This document shows, one piece after another, positions 27,018-34,522 of a stretch of 64,000 nucleotides of DNA (position 1 is the first letter of the stretch; the number at the start of each line of letters is the position of its first letter). Origin of the DNA: Gilvimarinus polysaccharolyticus (GTDB lineage Bacteria > Pseudomonadota > Gammaproteobacteria > Pseudomonadales > Cellvibrionaceae); assembly GCF_001187555.1 (NCBI RefSeq), contig NZ_LFIJ01000001.1, positions 646,169-710,168 on the forward strand, written 5' to 3'. The notes beneath the pieces were generated by a model. The model ran no database searches. It was not told the origin of the DNA and saw only the letters and a program-made list of their open reading frames with translations. The position numbers and the translations under genes were made by a program.

Positions 27018-27101
27018 AATCATGCGGACTTGGTAAAGCTGTCATCTTTTTTTTCCAAAAAATCCGCCAACTTCATCAAGCCGGTGTTTGAGGCGTTAGG
27101 C
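27013..27101 (+). other. Weak attC-like site C
   Basis: R' GTTAGGC (27095-27101) is a perfect GTTRRRY box. A stem GCGGActTGG can pair with CCAA...TCCGC. The R'' side (AAATAAAATC) matches the cassette start GTTATAT only poorly, so this is the weakest internal site. Confidence 0.5.
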
Positions 27102-27109
27102 AATTAGTC

Positions 27110-27580
27110 ATGGACATCGAATTTAAATCAATAGACTTAGGTGAAGCCTTAGCGTTATGTGTAAAGTTTCGAAGAGATACTCACAAAATTAGCTACGGAA
27201 ACCTCGCGACATATAACGAAGAGGAAGTTGTAAATTGGTTTCATCGAAACAAAGCAGAGAATGATCAGGGTTTTAAGCATATTTTCGTTAATGGAAAAAT
27301 TGCCGGTCAACTTGAGTTTAGATCTCCAATTAAAGAAGACGAGGTTACGTTCGGGTACATATATCTTATTTATTTGGCGGGGATGTTTCGGAATAAAGGG
27401 GTTGGTAAGTTGGCGCAGGAATATATGTTCGACCAATTTAAGGTGGACGGTTGTAGTGAGGCGAGACTTAGGTACATTCCTGGGAATGTCGTGGCTGAAC
27501 CTTTCTATTTATACACTGGCTGGGAAAAGTCTGGGGAGGTAGGTCCGCGTGGTCAACTATTGGTGCGGAAACTTGCCTAA
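27110..27580 (+). CDS. GNAT family N-acetyltransferase
   Basis: 156 residues in the acetyl-CoA-dependent GNAT fold. Motif A appears as YLIYLAGMFRNKGVGKLAQE (the R/QxxGxG/A acetyl-CoA loop is RNKGVG), and motif B ends with PFYLYTGWEKSGE. The substrate cannot be told; cassette-borne GNATs include antibiotic- and toxin-acetylating enzymes. It is a textbook cassette: 8 bases after R' GTTAGGC, and its stop codon overlaps R'' GCCTAAC. Confidence 0.85.
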   Translation: MDIEFKSIDLGEALALCVKFRRDTHKISYGNLATYNEEEVVNWFHRNKAENDQGFKHIFVNGKIAGQLEFRSPIKEDEVTFGYIYLIYLAGMFRNKGVGKLAQEYMFDQFKVDGCSEARLRYIPGNVVAEPFYLYTGWEKSGEVGPRGQLLVRKLA

Positions 27581-27651
27581 CAATCGCAGTCTGTCGGAAT
27601 GCCTTTCCGCTCCTTCGTCACTACAAGGCGTCCGCACTGCGGGTGTTAGGC
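27575..27651 (+). other. attC-like recombination site D
   Basis: 77 bases. R'' GCCTAAC (27575-27581) is the exact complement of both R' GTTAGGC (27645-27651) and the start of its own cassette (27095). Inner boxes GCAGTctgTCGGA and TCCGcACTGC pair with unpaired bases on one side, as in attC sites. Confidence 0.88.
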
Positions 27652-27684
27652 AAATAAGCATTATGTCTAATTAAGGAGTTTTTT

Positions 27685-28896
27685 GTGTCAAAGGTATTTA
27701 TGTTGATCGTGTTATTGGGACTTCTCGGCTGTGGTAGTGGTGGCACTCCTCCTTCGGAAAGTGAATCACTTAGTTCTAGCTCTAGCTCTAGCTCTAGCTC
27801 TAGCTCTAGCTCTAGTTCGGGTGCAGCTTCAGAATCAATTGATTGCGAAAGGTTAAATCCAGATAAGGTGTACATATTCGGAACTCTTCAGGAAGATGAG
27901 CACTTATATGCTATTGCCGATATTGAAGATCCTACAAACTTCTGCGTTGGCTTTGACAACGAATGGACTTACAAAGGGGTTATTAATAGCTCCGGTAATT
28001 ATATTTATGCCGTTAGTGGGGTTGAGAGCGAACCGCTTCTATCAATGATTCCTGATGACCTTATTAAGGACGTAGATAATAGATGGATTTATCCTTCATT
28101 TGCTTCATCAGATGACACAGTATTATTTATTCCGCCCAATGAAGGCTGCGGCCTATTAACGATAGAAATACAACCAGTTTCTGATGAAATTTATTACTCA
28201 TGCCCGAATAAACTAATCAATACAAGGAATGCTCAGCCGCTTTACGATATTGGAAGCAATTCGGAAAACAAACTCTTAACTGTGCTGCCTGACGGAGGAA
28301 TGTTGGTGGTTAACGATCCTGAGGGTATTAAATATGTTGATCCAAATCAGAATGAGATGGCATTAACAATGCCTTCTGATTCGAGATATATTTTTGGTAA
28401 TGCAAAACAGTTCATTGATTCAAGCTCCGGTAATTTAAGTGTATGGGTTGCTGTAGCTACTAATTTATCGGAATTTTACGGCGCTTCTGGGGCGCGTCGC
28501 GAAGAGTTATTTCGCAGGTTGAAGCTTGATATCACAACTATGGAGGTAGTTGATGAAGGGGGGTTTATGCCATTGCCTAGCGGGTTTGTTGCTTCTTACT
28601 TTGAGGGTGAATTTGATGGAGATGGCAACTTATACCAACCAGGAAGAGCTATAGAAGACCTTGATGATGACTGGGTAGTCAAGCGAGGGATTAAAGCGGG
28701 AGATACAATAAGCACCACTGTATATAAGGAAAGTGATCTTTATTTACAGGAGGTTTACGCCGGCCCAGAAGATCTGTGCACAGAGCAAGAATTATTGTTT
28801 GGTGACACGGATAATTGTAACGATGGGGTTTATGATTGGAGAGAGCAGGATAATTTGTTTATTAAATATAACAGAATATTAATCACTGGAATGTAA
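27685..28896 (+). CDS. Lipoprotein with polyserine linker
   Basis: 403 residues, starting with GTG after AAGGAG. Signal peptide and lipobox LLGC (Cys ~15), then a serine-rich linker (about residues 26-47) encoded by alternating TCT/AGC codons, then a ~350-residue domain that may be a propeller-like beta structure (repeated YIFG, LYAI, VFIP strands); no family recognised. Polyserine linkers are typical of exported proteins in Cellvibrionaceae, where they tether binding or catalytic domains. The linker would hold the domain off the membrane. Confidence 0.75.
   Translation: MSKVFMLIVLLGLLGCGSGGTPPSESESLSSSSSSSSSSSSSSSSGAASESIDCERLNPDKVYIFGTLQEDEHLYAIADIEDPTNFCVGFDNEWTYKGVINSSGNYIYAVSGVESEPLLSMIPDDLIKDVDNRWIYPSFASSDDTVLFIPPNEGCGLLTIEIQPVSDEIYYSCPNKLINTRNAQPLYDIGSNSENKLLTVLPDGGMLVVNDPEGIKYVDPNQNEMALTMPSDSRYIFGNAKQFIDSSSGNLSVWVAVATNLSEFYGASGARREELFRRLKLDITTMEVVDEGGFMPLPSGFVASYFEGEFDGDGNLYQPGRAIEDLDDDWVVKRGIKAGDTISTTVYKESDLYLQEVYAGPEDLCTEQELLFGDTDNCNDGVYDWREQDNLFIKYNRILITGM
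27775..27816 (+). repeat. Hexanucleotide repeat coding for polyserine
   Basis: TCTAGC is repeated six times and followed by TCTAGT. Each unit adds two serines and keeps the frame, so slippage would change linker length without disrupting the protein. Confidence 0.9.
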
Positions 28897-28941
28897 CTTA
28901 TATTTTTAACCAGCATCAAGTATGTGGGATCGCAATTCAAG

Positions 28942-29014
28942 TAAATTACGAGGCCTTACATTTTACATTTACACTAATTAGCTCTAGTGCATGTAAATTG
29001 TAATGCCTGACCCT
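28942..29014 (+). repeat. REP palindrome copy 3
   Basis: Same sequence as copy 1, including the duplicated ACATTTT segment; one arm reads TAATGCCTGACC. Lies between the polyserine gene and the Sel1 gene. Confidence 0.85.
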
Positions 29015-29070
29015 GATGCTTAAAACGCTCTCCGCAATATTTGCGGGTGAGTTTAACGTTAGTTACTACT

Positions 29071-29550
29071 ATGATCAGAGCACTTTTATTTTTAGTATTA
29101 ATAATATTGGCTTCTTGTGCAGAGGAAACCGAGCACGTAAGAGCAAGTAAATTACTTTTTAATAGTGATGACAAGAACGATCACGCAGAAGGGTTTGCTA
29201 TTCTACACTCTGAATATGAAAAAGGTTCTGCCTATTCTGCAGGTAAAATTGGTTGGGCATACCAAAAAGGTTTAAGTGTAGACGCCGATCTAGATAAAGC
29301 TTTAGAGCTTTATGATTTTGCTGCTCGTAGAGGTATGACGTATTGGCAGTATATGCTAGCTCATGCGTATGAAATGGGCTATCTAGGCTTGGAGAAAAGT
29401 GATGAGCAGCGGGATTATTGGCTCAGCTACAAGCCAAAAGTACATATTGATATCTATGAGTGTTGGGTTGAATATTATTATTCAAAAGGCTTTTATCCGG
29501 AAAATTCTGATCTAGAAATTCTTTACTATGAAAAGTGTAAAAATACTTAA
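29071..29550 (+). CDS. Sel1-repeat lipoprotein
   Basis: 159 residues from ATG 29071, which begins a lipoprotein signal (MIRALLFLVLIILASC). The open frame begins ten codons earlier, but those residues are not signal-like. Sel1/TPR-like helical repeats are visible: KIGWAYQKGLSVDADLDKAL and MLAHAYEMGYLGLEKSDEQ. Such proteins act in protein-protein contacts. The gene begins directly after GTTAGTTACTACT, close to a possible cassette boundary, and has no clear ribosome-binding site. Confidence 0.7.
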   Translation: MIRALLFLVLIILASCAEETEHVRASKLLFNSDDKNDHAEGFAILHSEYEKGSAYSAGKIGWAYQKGLSVDADLDKALELYDFAARRGMTYWQYMLAHAYEMGYLGLEKSDEQRDYWLSYKPKVHIDIYECWVEYYYSKGFYPENSDLEILYYEKCKNT

Positions 29551-29617
29551 TATCAAGTTTGAAGTGCGACAATAGTCATTAAATTCCATAGTATATTTCC
29601 TCTGGTGTTTTATAGTT

Positions 29618-29684
29618 GGAATTACGGGGTCGGGCCTTACATTTACACTAATTAGCTCTAGTGCATGTGAATTGTAAGGCCTGA
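29618..29684 (+). repeat. REP palindrome copy 4
   Basis: GGGCCTTACATTTACAC...GTGAATTGTAAGGCCTGA, with upstream GGAATTACGGGGTC as in copy 1. Short form lacking the ACATTTT duplication. Confidence 0.85.
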
Positions 29685-29704
29685 TGTTTTATAAAAGGAG
29701 AAGC

Positions 29705-30178
29705 ATGAAAGGAACATCAATAACAGCAGCTCTTGTTATGTTGCTCGCTGGGGTATCGGTAGTATTTGCTTCTGGCTCAGGCGAACATGTTGATCTCGGT
29801 AAGCTTGGTCATGGCATGATGGGGATTGATGTTCCAGGAGGCCCGTATTACATAATTCGTCGTTCTTCTGAAGAGCAAGAAATGCTTATTAAGAAGTACG
29901 GTCAAGAGAATTTAAGATCAGGGCACAAGAACTTCATCCTTATTAAAGCAAAAAGCCCTGATAGTGAATGTGCGCTATTACATGTAGTAAGTGGCAACAA
30001 AGAATATTCGCATCATCCAATCTCATCTACAGGTGGATTTCTAGATCTGTGTTCTTGTGCTTGGTTCGATCTAACTGGAAGGCGTCAATCAACTAGCTGT
30101 CTTGGTAAAGATATTGAAATCGCACCACATAAATTTATACATGATGAGGTAGTAATCGTTGGTGGAAAAGAGGCATAA
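29705..30178 (+). CDS. Exported protein of unknown function
   Basis: 157 residues from ATG 29705, which follows AAAAGGAG by 4 bases; an upstream in-frame ATG at 29684 lacks a site. Signal peptide MKGTSITAALVMLLAG...VFAS, then a mature domain with a His-rich end of the loop (KEYSHHPIS), two close cysteines (DLCSCAW) and a third later (TSCLG). The cysteine cluster could form disulfides or hold a metal. No family is recognised. Confidence 0.62.
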   Translation: MKGTSITAALVMLLAGVSVVFASGSGEHVDLGKLGHGMMGIDVPGGPYYIIRRSSEEQEMLIKKYGQENLRSGHKNFILIKAKSPDSECALLHVVSGNKEYSHHPISSTGGFLDLCSCAWFDLTGRRQSTSCLGKDIEIAPHKFIHDEVVIVGGKEA

Positions 30179-30420
30179 CAAGAAAATCATGTCGCTCACT
30201 ATCGTTCGCTAGAAGCAGGAATAAAGCTTAACTACTTGCGCGGCTGAGTCGTAGATCCTCCGTGAGTACAGATTGCAGTTTTAGGCTGGTGCAGGATTGT
30301 GCTACTGTCAAGTTTTTGGGTGTTCTATAATTGTTTAATCGGGGGCATCGATAAAATCTACTAAGCTGAAAACGGTTACGCTAGAATGGAGCCGCTCACA
30401 TGATTCTTATTGCGTTATAT
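30173..30420 (+). other. Possible extended attC-like site E
   Basis: R'' GCATAAC (30173-30179), overlapping the stop of the previous gene, and AATCATGT at 30185 have counterparts GCTCACATGATT and R' GTTATAT (30414-30420). The pairing arms are good, but they are about 230 bases apart, longer than usual, so a later insertion may sit in the loop. Confidence 0.4.
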
Positions 30421-30426
30421 TAATGG

Positions 30427-30645
30427 ATGCTTAACTTGAAAAAACCACTTCTGTATTTTATTAGCTTTATAGTCTCAGGAATCACTTGTCTGTTATCAGG
30501 CATTTATTACGCTGTGAAGTGTCAGTGGGGATGTGACTATTTGGCTGCTCCGGCTATCTATCCATATTTTTCATTCTGGATTTTTCTTATTCTTTCATTC
30601 TATCTTCTGGTCAAGCTCGTCATGCTGGTTTTATCCAGAAAATAA
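30427..30645 (+). CDS. Small membrane protein of unknown function
   Basis: 72 residues, with two hydrophobic helices (about 9-27 and 44-66) and a short cytoplasmic-like end RK. It starts a few bases after R' GTTATAT. A different frame continues past its stop as ENKIREAERRRLGYPMHM..., which reads like protein, so the gene may be a frameshifted remnant of a longer one (to about 30727). No family is recognised. Confidence 0.45.
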   Translation: MLNLKKPLLYFISFIVSGITCLLSGIYYAVKCQWGCDYLAAPAIYPYFSFWIFLILSFYLLVKLVMLVLSRK

Positions 30646-31385
30646 GATTCGAGAAGCAGAGCGCAGAAGGCTCGGATACCCAATGCATATGCCTCATAGG
30701 TTATACGATGTTCAATATAGAAACTAAGAGGAAGCAGAAGTGGAAGACTTACAAACAATCACTACTTTTTTAGGTTGATGTACTGTTGTCAATTTGGGTA
30801 TATGTTGACTGTTTTGGCGTTGGTGGGATTTAGATATTCTATTAAAAATATACACTAAAAATTTCTTCTGTCCCAAGTGGAAAACTAAATGATATTTATT
30901 TTAGCTGTTTAGTCGGATTTAAAATTTTTTCCATCATTCTTAGTGTCGAGGTCAGGCCTTATCGTTCGAATGAATTATAACCTGAAACCTAAGTGTGGAA
31001 CGTAAGGCCTGATCCCCATGTTTTTTTACCGGCAGTAAACGTGACTTAGGTTTGCCGGGGAAAGATCACCTTTTGGCTCGGCTTTTGAGAGAAATTCTGA
31101 AGGTAAATTGATTGAGGTTGAAGAATAAAAAAATTAAATTCCGAACGAAGCAGAAGTGCTAAAAGTTATAACCTCTTTATAGTTCGTTAAGTCTGTAAAT
31201 CATCCTGCCAAAGCTGGTGTATGTCTACTTTAAAGGGCGCTAATCACATTTTTTAATGCTATCAATGTTTGGCCTTTCTATACGGCATGATTTCCTTTAT
31301 GTTATGGATGCATTAACGGTATTTACGCCTTTGGTTGCATAAACTGTTAGACGACACATGACCTGATAACCTTGCGAGGGTAAGC
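30646..31385 (+). other. Non-coding end of cassette cluster 1
   Basis: AT-rich stretch without a convincing gene. It holds a possible frameshift extension of the 30427 gene, REP copy 5, and the last GTTRRRY box, GTTAGAC (31346-31352), 34 bases before the next chromosomal gene. A possible R'' (TATAAC near 31165) exists, but its pairing is weak. Confidence 0.5.
30950..31016 (+). repeat. Divergent REP palindrome copy 5
   Basis: GGTCAGGCCTTA...TAAGGCCTGATCC arms as in copies 1-4, with inner GTTC/GAAC, but a different centre. A second REP subtype. Confidence 0.7.
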
Positions 31386-32288
31386 ATGAGTAACTCCGAA
31401 GAAAATGCAAAAACGTCTAGTATCCCCCAAGAAGCTTTTGACTGGTATGACGAATATGCTCATGGTGGGATGGATCGGCGTGCCTTTATGGGCAAGCTGG
31501 CCACCTTGGTTGCTGTGGGTTATTCGATGACGGTGTTAACCTCGGCGTTATTGCCCAATTACGCTTTGGCAGAGCAGGTGTCTTTTAACGATTCTGACAT
31601 AGTGGCCAACTACCAGAGGTTTGATTCACCCAAAGGCCACGGTACGGGCCAAGGTTATTTGGTTAAGCCTACCAGCGGAAATGCGCATTACCCTGTGGTT
31701 TTAGTGATTCATGAAAACCGAGGTTTAAACCCTTACGTTAAAGATGTTGCCCGCCGCTTAGCTAAAGAGGGGTTTGTGGCTTTTGCGCCAGATGCGTTGT
31801 TTCCGTTGGGCGGCTACCCAGGTAATGATGATGAAGGCCGAGCGATGCAGAAATCGTTGGATAAAGAGAAAATCCAACACGATTTTGTGGCTGCCGCACA
31901 ATATTTAAAAGCGTTGCCCGAGAGTAATGGCAAGCTTGGCGCGGTAGGTTTTTGTTTTGGTGGTTATATGGTGAACTACTTGGCGGCAATCGATAGTGAG
32001 TTGTTGGCTGCCGGTGTGCCTTTTTACGGAACGCCTGCCAGTAAAGAGCTGCGTAATAATATTAAAGCGCCGCTGCTGATTCAACTTGGCGAGCTTGATG
32101 AGCGGGTGAATAACACTTGGCCTGATTATGAGAAAGACCTAAAAGCCAATAAGGTCGACTACAAAATGTTTATGTATAAAGGCGCTCATCACGGCTTTCA
32201 TAATGATTCAACAGGCCGCTTTGATAAGCTAAACGCTGAGCTTGCTTGGCAGCGTACGGTAGCGTTTTTTGCTAAACACTTGAAATAG
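31386..32288 (+). CDS. Dienelactone hydrolase family protein, exported or anchored
   Basis: 300 residues. An N-terminal region with DRRAFMGKLATLVAVGYSM resembles a Tat signal (RR pair at residues 31-32, imperfect SRRxFLK), ending near YALA. The alpha/beta-hydrolase core follows with VIHENRGLNPYVKD, the nucleophile elbow GAVGFCFGGYM (Cys in place of Ser, as in dienelactone hydrolases), GELDERV with the acid, and GAHHGFHND with the catalytic His. It begins 34 bases beyond the last cassette boundary. Substrate unknown. Confidence 0.85.
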   Translation: MSNSEENAKTSSIPQEAFDWYDEYAHGGMDRRAFMGKLATLVAVGYSMTVLTSALLPNYALAEQVSFNDSDIVANYQRFDSPKGHGTGQGYLVKPTSGNAHYPVVLVIHENRGLNPYVKDVARRLAKEGFVAFAPDALFPLGGYPGNDDEGRAMQKSLDKEKIQHDFVAAAQYLKALPESNGKLGAVGFCFGGYMVNYLAAIDSELLAAGVPFYGTPASKELRNNIKAPLLIQLGELDERVNNTWPDYEKDLKANKVDYKMFMYKGAHHGFHNDSTGRFDKLNAELAWQRTVAFFAKHLK

Positions 32289-32335
32289 TATGGTTGTTTG
32301 GGTTTTGCATTTACTAGGCTACAAGGGGTCTGCTT

Positions 32336-32938
32336 GTGTGGGATGAAAGATACGATGAAGAGGGCTTTGCCTACGGAGCTGCACCTAATGATTTTTTAAG
32401 GTCTGAATGTGTGCGAATCCCCAGCGCTGGCAAAGTGCTTTGCTTGGCCGAAGGCGAGGGTAGAAATGCTGTTTTTTTAGCTCAGCAGGGCTATGCCGTT
32501 ACGGCGGTAGATCAGTCGGCGGTAGGCCTTAAAAAAGCTCAGCGCTTTGCGGCGCAATGCGGTGTAGAGATAACAACCCAAGTGGCCGACTTGGCTCATT
32601 ATGATTTTGGTTGTGAGCAGTGGGATGGCATTGTTTCTATATCGGCCCATGTGCCTGCGTTGTTGCGCAAAAGGCTTCATGCCGAGGTTGTGCAGGCTTT
32701 AAAACCAGGTGGGGTTTTTATTTTAGAGGCCTACACAGCGCACCAGCTGGATATGCCGGGAGTGGGCGGGCCACCTGCGGCGCAACAAGATTTGTTTATG
32801 TCGTTAGCTGAATTGCGAGTCGAGCTTGACGGCCTTGATATGCTGGTTGGTGCTGAAGTAGAGCGGTATATTTCTGAGGGTAAGTATCATCTGGGTGAGA
32901 GTGCCGTTGTGCAAGTAATCGCCGCTAAAACAGTCTAA
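32336..32938 (+). CDS. Class I SAM-dependent methyltransferase (TehB-like)
   Basis: 200 residues, GTG start (MWDERYDEEGFAYGAAPNDFL), the usual opening of this TehB/thiol-methyltransferase-like group. SAM motif I LCLAEGEGRNAVFLAQQ, motif II AVDQS, and the downstream LKPGGVFILEAY. It follows the dienelactone hydrolase by 47 bases. Substrate unknown; tellurite or thiol methylation is possible for the family. Confidence 0.85.
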   Translation: MWDERYDEEGFAYGAAPNDFLRSECVRIPSAGKVLCLAEGEGRNAVFLAQQGYAVTAVDQSAVGLKKAQRFAAQCGVEITTQVADLAHYDFGCEQWDGIVSISAHVPALLRKRLHAEVVQALKPGGVFILEAYTAHQLDMPGVGGPPAAQQDLFMSLAELRVELDGLDMLVGAEVERYISEGKYHLGESAVVQVIAAKTV

Positions 32939-32955
32939 AAAGTATTTGTCTTATT

Positions 32956-33000
32956 AAGCGCCGCCATCATGTCCATGCCGTCGTGCTATGTGCGGCGCTT
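32956..33000. terminator. Weak hairpin between convergent genes
   Basis: AAGCGCCGC (32956-32964) pairs with GCGGCGCTT (32992-33000) over a long loop. No T tract on either side, so terminator function is doubtful. Confidence 0.35.
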
Positions 33001-33016
33001 GCCAACCCTAAGGTCG

Positions 33017-34108
33017 CTACAGGGTAATTCTTTTGCCCTTATCCGATGATTTTATCGCCGCCTGGACAATGGCAATATCCCGCATTGCCTCTTCACCCGG
33101 CACCAGTATGGGTGAGTCGTTAATAATGCTTAGGGCGTCATCGTCCATTTGTTTGGCTTGCTGGTTGGCGAGAAATTTATCGAGTTTTTTGCCGTCGCTG
33201 GTGCTGCCTTGTACGCCGCTGTATTCCGACAAGGGTTGCAGTTGATACCAGCCTTTTTCGCACTCTACACGCATTTGGTTGCCGGGCAGCACTACCGATG
33301 TCATGCATTCGGCGACTATATCGTGGGGAAACTCCAGTGTTAAATGAGTGGTGTTGTCCACCTCGGTAAATTTGGGGTGGTCGAACAAGCGTTTGGCGGT
33401 AACGGCAATAGGCTCGAGGCCGGTGGCGTAGCGCGCGCCGTTAATGGCGTACACACCCATATCGTACAGTGCGCCGCCGCCCATATGCTTTTGCATGCGC
33501 CAGTAATCGGCTGCTGCGCCGTTGCCGGCGTAGGCCGCTTGAGCATTAACGCTGCGAATGGCGCCATAGGGCTGGGTGCGGGCGTATTGCATAACGGTTT
33601 GGGTGTTGGGCTCGTGTTGCATACGATAACCCACCGATAGCTTCACTTTATTTTTGCGGCAGGCGTCGATAATGCTTTGGCATTCTTCGGCAGTTAGTGC
33701 CATAGGTTTTTCACACCACACATGCTTACCGGTGTTGGCGGCGATAACAGCATATTTTTTATGTAAACCGGTGGGTACAACGATATACACCACATCTATA
33801 TCGGGGTTGTTGGCAATGGTGTGCATGTTGTCGTAGTTGTAGATGTTGGCGTCTTTAATGCCGTACTTTTGTTGCCACAGTGGAATTTTATCGGGGCTGC
33901 CGGTCACGATGCCTTTCAGTTCGCAGTGCTCGGTTAGTTGCAGCGCCGGAGCTAATAAGTCACGGCTGTAATAACCAAGCCCTACCAGCGCGACCCCGAG
34001 TTTTTTACCGCTGCTGGCAGCCAGTGTCTGACGGCCGGCACCAACGCTGAGTAAAGTAGCGCCTAAGCCTGCGTGTCGTAGTAGTTGCCTGCGGGTGTAA
34101 TGACTCAT
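33017..34108 (-). CDS. Tat-exported Gfo/Idh/MocA oxidoreductase
   Basis: A glucose-fructose oxidoreductase-type protein with a Tat leader: TRRQLLRHAGLGATLLSVGAG at residues 5-25. Rossmann motif ALVGLGYYSRDLLAPAL, WCEKPMALTAEECQ, and GGALYDMGVYAINGAR in the C-terminal domain. Proteins with this layout carry NADP into the periplasm. The start at 34108 follows AGGAAG with good spacing; two upstream codons (GTG TTT) are also open. About 363 residues. Substrate probably a sugar. Confidence 0.88.
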   Translation of the reverse strand: MSHYTRRQLLRHAGLGATLLSVGAGRQTLAASSGKKLGVALVGLGYYSRDLLAPALQLTEHCELKGIVTGSPDKIPLWQQKYGIKDANIYNYDNMHTIANNPDIDVVYIVVPTGLHKKYAVIAANTGKHVWCEKPMALTAEECQSIIDACRKNKVKLSVGYRMQHEPNTQTVMQYARTQPYGAIRSVNAQAAYAGNGAAADYWRMQKHMGGGALYDMGVYAINGARYATGLEPIAVTAKRLFDHPKFTEVDNTTHLTLEFPHDIVAECMTSVVLPGNQMRVECEKGWYQLQPLSEYSGVQGSTSDGKKLDKFLANQQAKQMDDDALSIINDSPILVPGEEAMRDIAIVQAAIKSSDKGKRITL

Positions 34109-34263
34109 AAACACTTCCTAAGTTGCGGCTGCAAGTTCGATAATGGTTATTTAATAGCCTTGATGCCAACTAATCAATAGCGGGGGTATCACCAGCAGAA
34201 TCCTCTTACCCCTATTGGGTAATTGACAAACCTCGGCCTGCACCGTAAATTGCCGCCACGATA

Positions 34264-34412
34264 ACAGGTGCCTACTGCTAGCTTTTAACGTTAAGAGTCA
34301 GTCGAGTAGGTTAAACGGGAAGTCCGGTAATCCGGCGCTGCCCCCGCAACGGTGATCAGTGGTAAGTCGCGCAAGCGCCTCTGCTGTAAGCCCGATACCG
34401 GCCTGGATCGAA
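34264..34412 (+). promoter_or_regulatory. Cobalamin riboswitch
   Basis: Conserved segments in order: ACAGGTGCC; TTAAACGGGAAGTCCGGT; GCTGCCCCCGCAACGGTGA; and AAGCCCGATACCGGCCTG, the B12-box part. These match the adenosylcobalamin-type aptamer. It stands about 110 bases before btuB, so it probably turns off btuB, and perhaps the following operon, when B12 is plentiful. The rest of 34115-34522 is leader and promoter. Confidence 0.95.
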
Positions 34413-34522
34413 CCGTGATGGAGCGGAGGGCTACCATCTGGCAATACGATCTCTCACGCTTAGCGTGCCGCGTTGCTATTCCTCCCTCGATCCCAAGCCA
34501 ATATCGACTTAGGGGTTGAACC

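Larger units (their letters stand above)
24071..31352 (+). mobile_element. Integron-type cassette cluster 1, no integrase in window
   Basis: Eight mostly small genes on one strand, visibly AT-richer than their flanks, mostly of unknown function, with attC-like sites between several of them. Boundaries are read from GTT-R' box points at 24071, 25779, 26542, 27095, 27645, 30414 and 31346. For the cassettes at 25780-26542 and 27096-27645 the first bases are the exact complement of their own R'' box, as expected for cassettes that were once circular. Boundaries around the Sel1 and 29705 genes are not visible. No tyrosine integrase or attI with intI is present in the window. Confidence 0.75.

Noticed and set aside
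25524-29684. CRISPR array
   Set aside because: Repeats are palindromic, widely and unevenly spaced, with genes between them. No cas genes.
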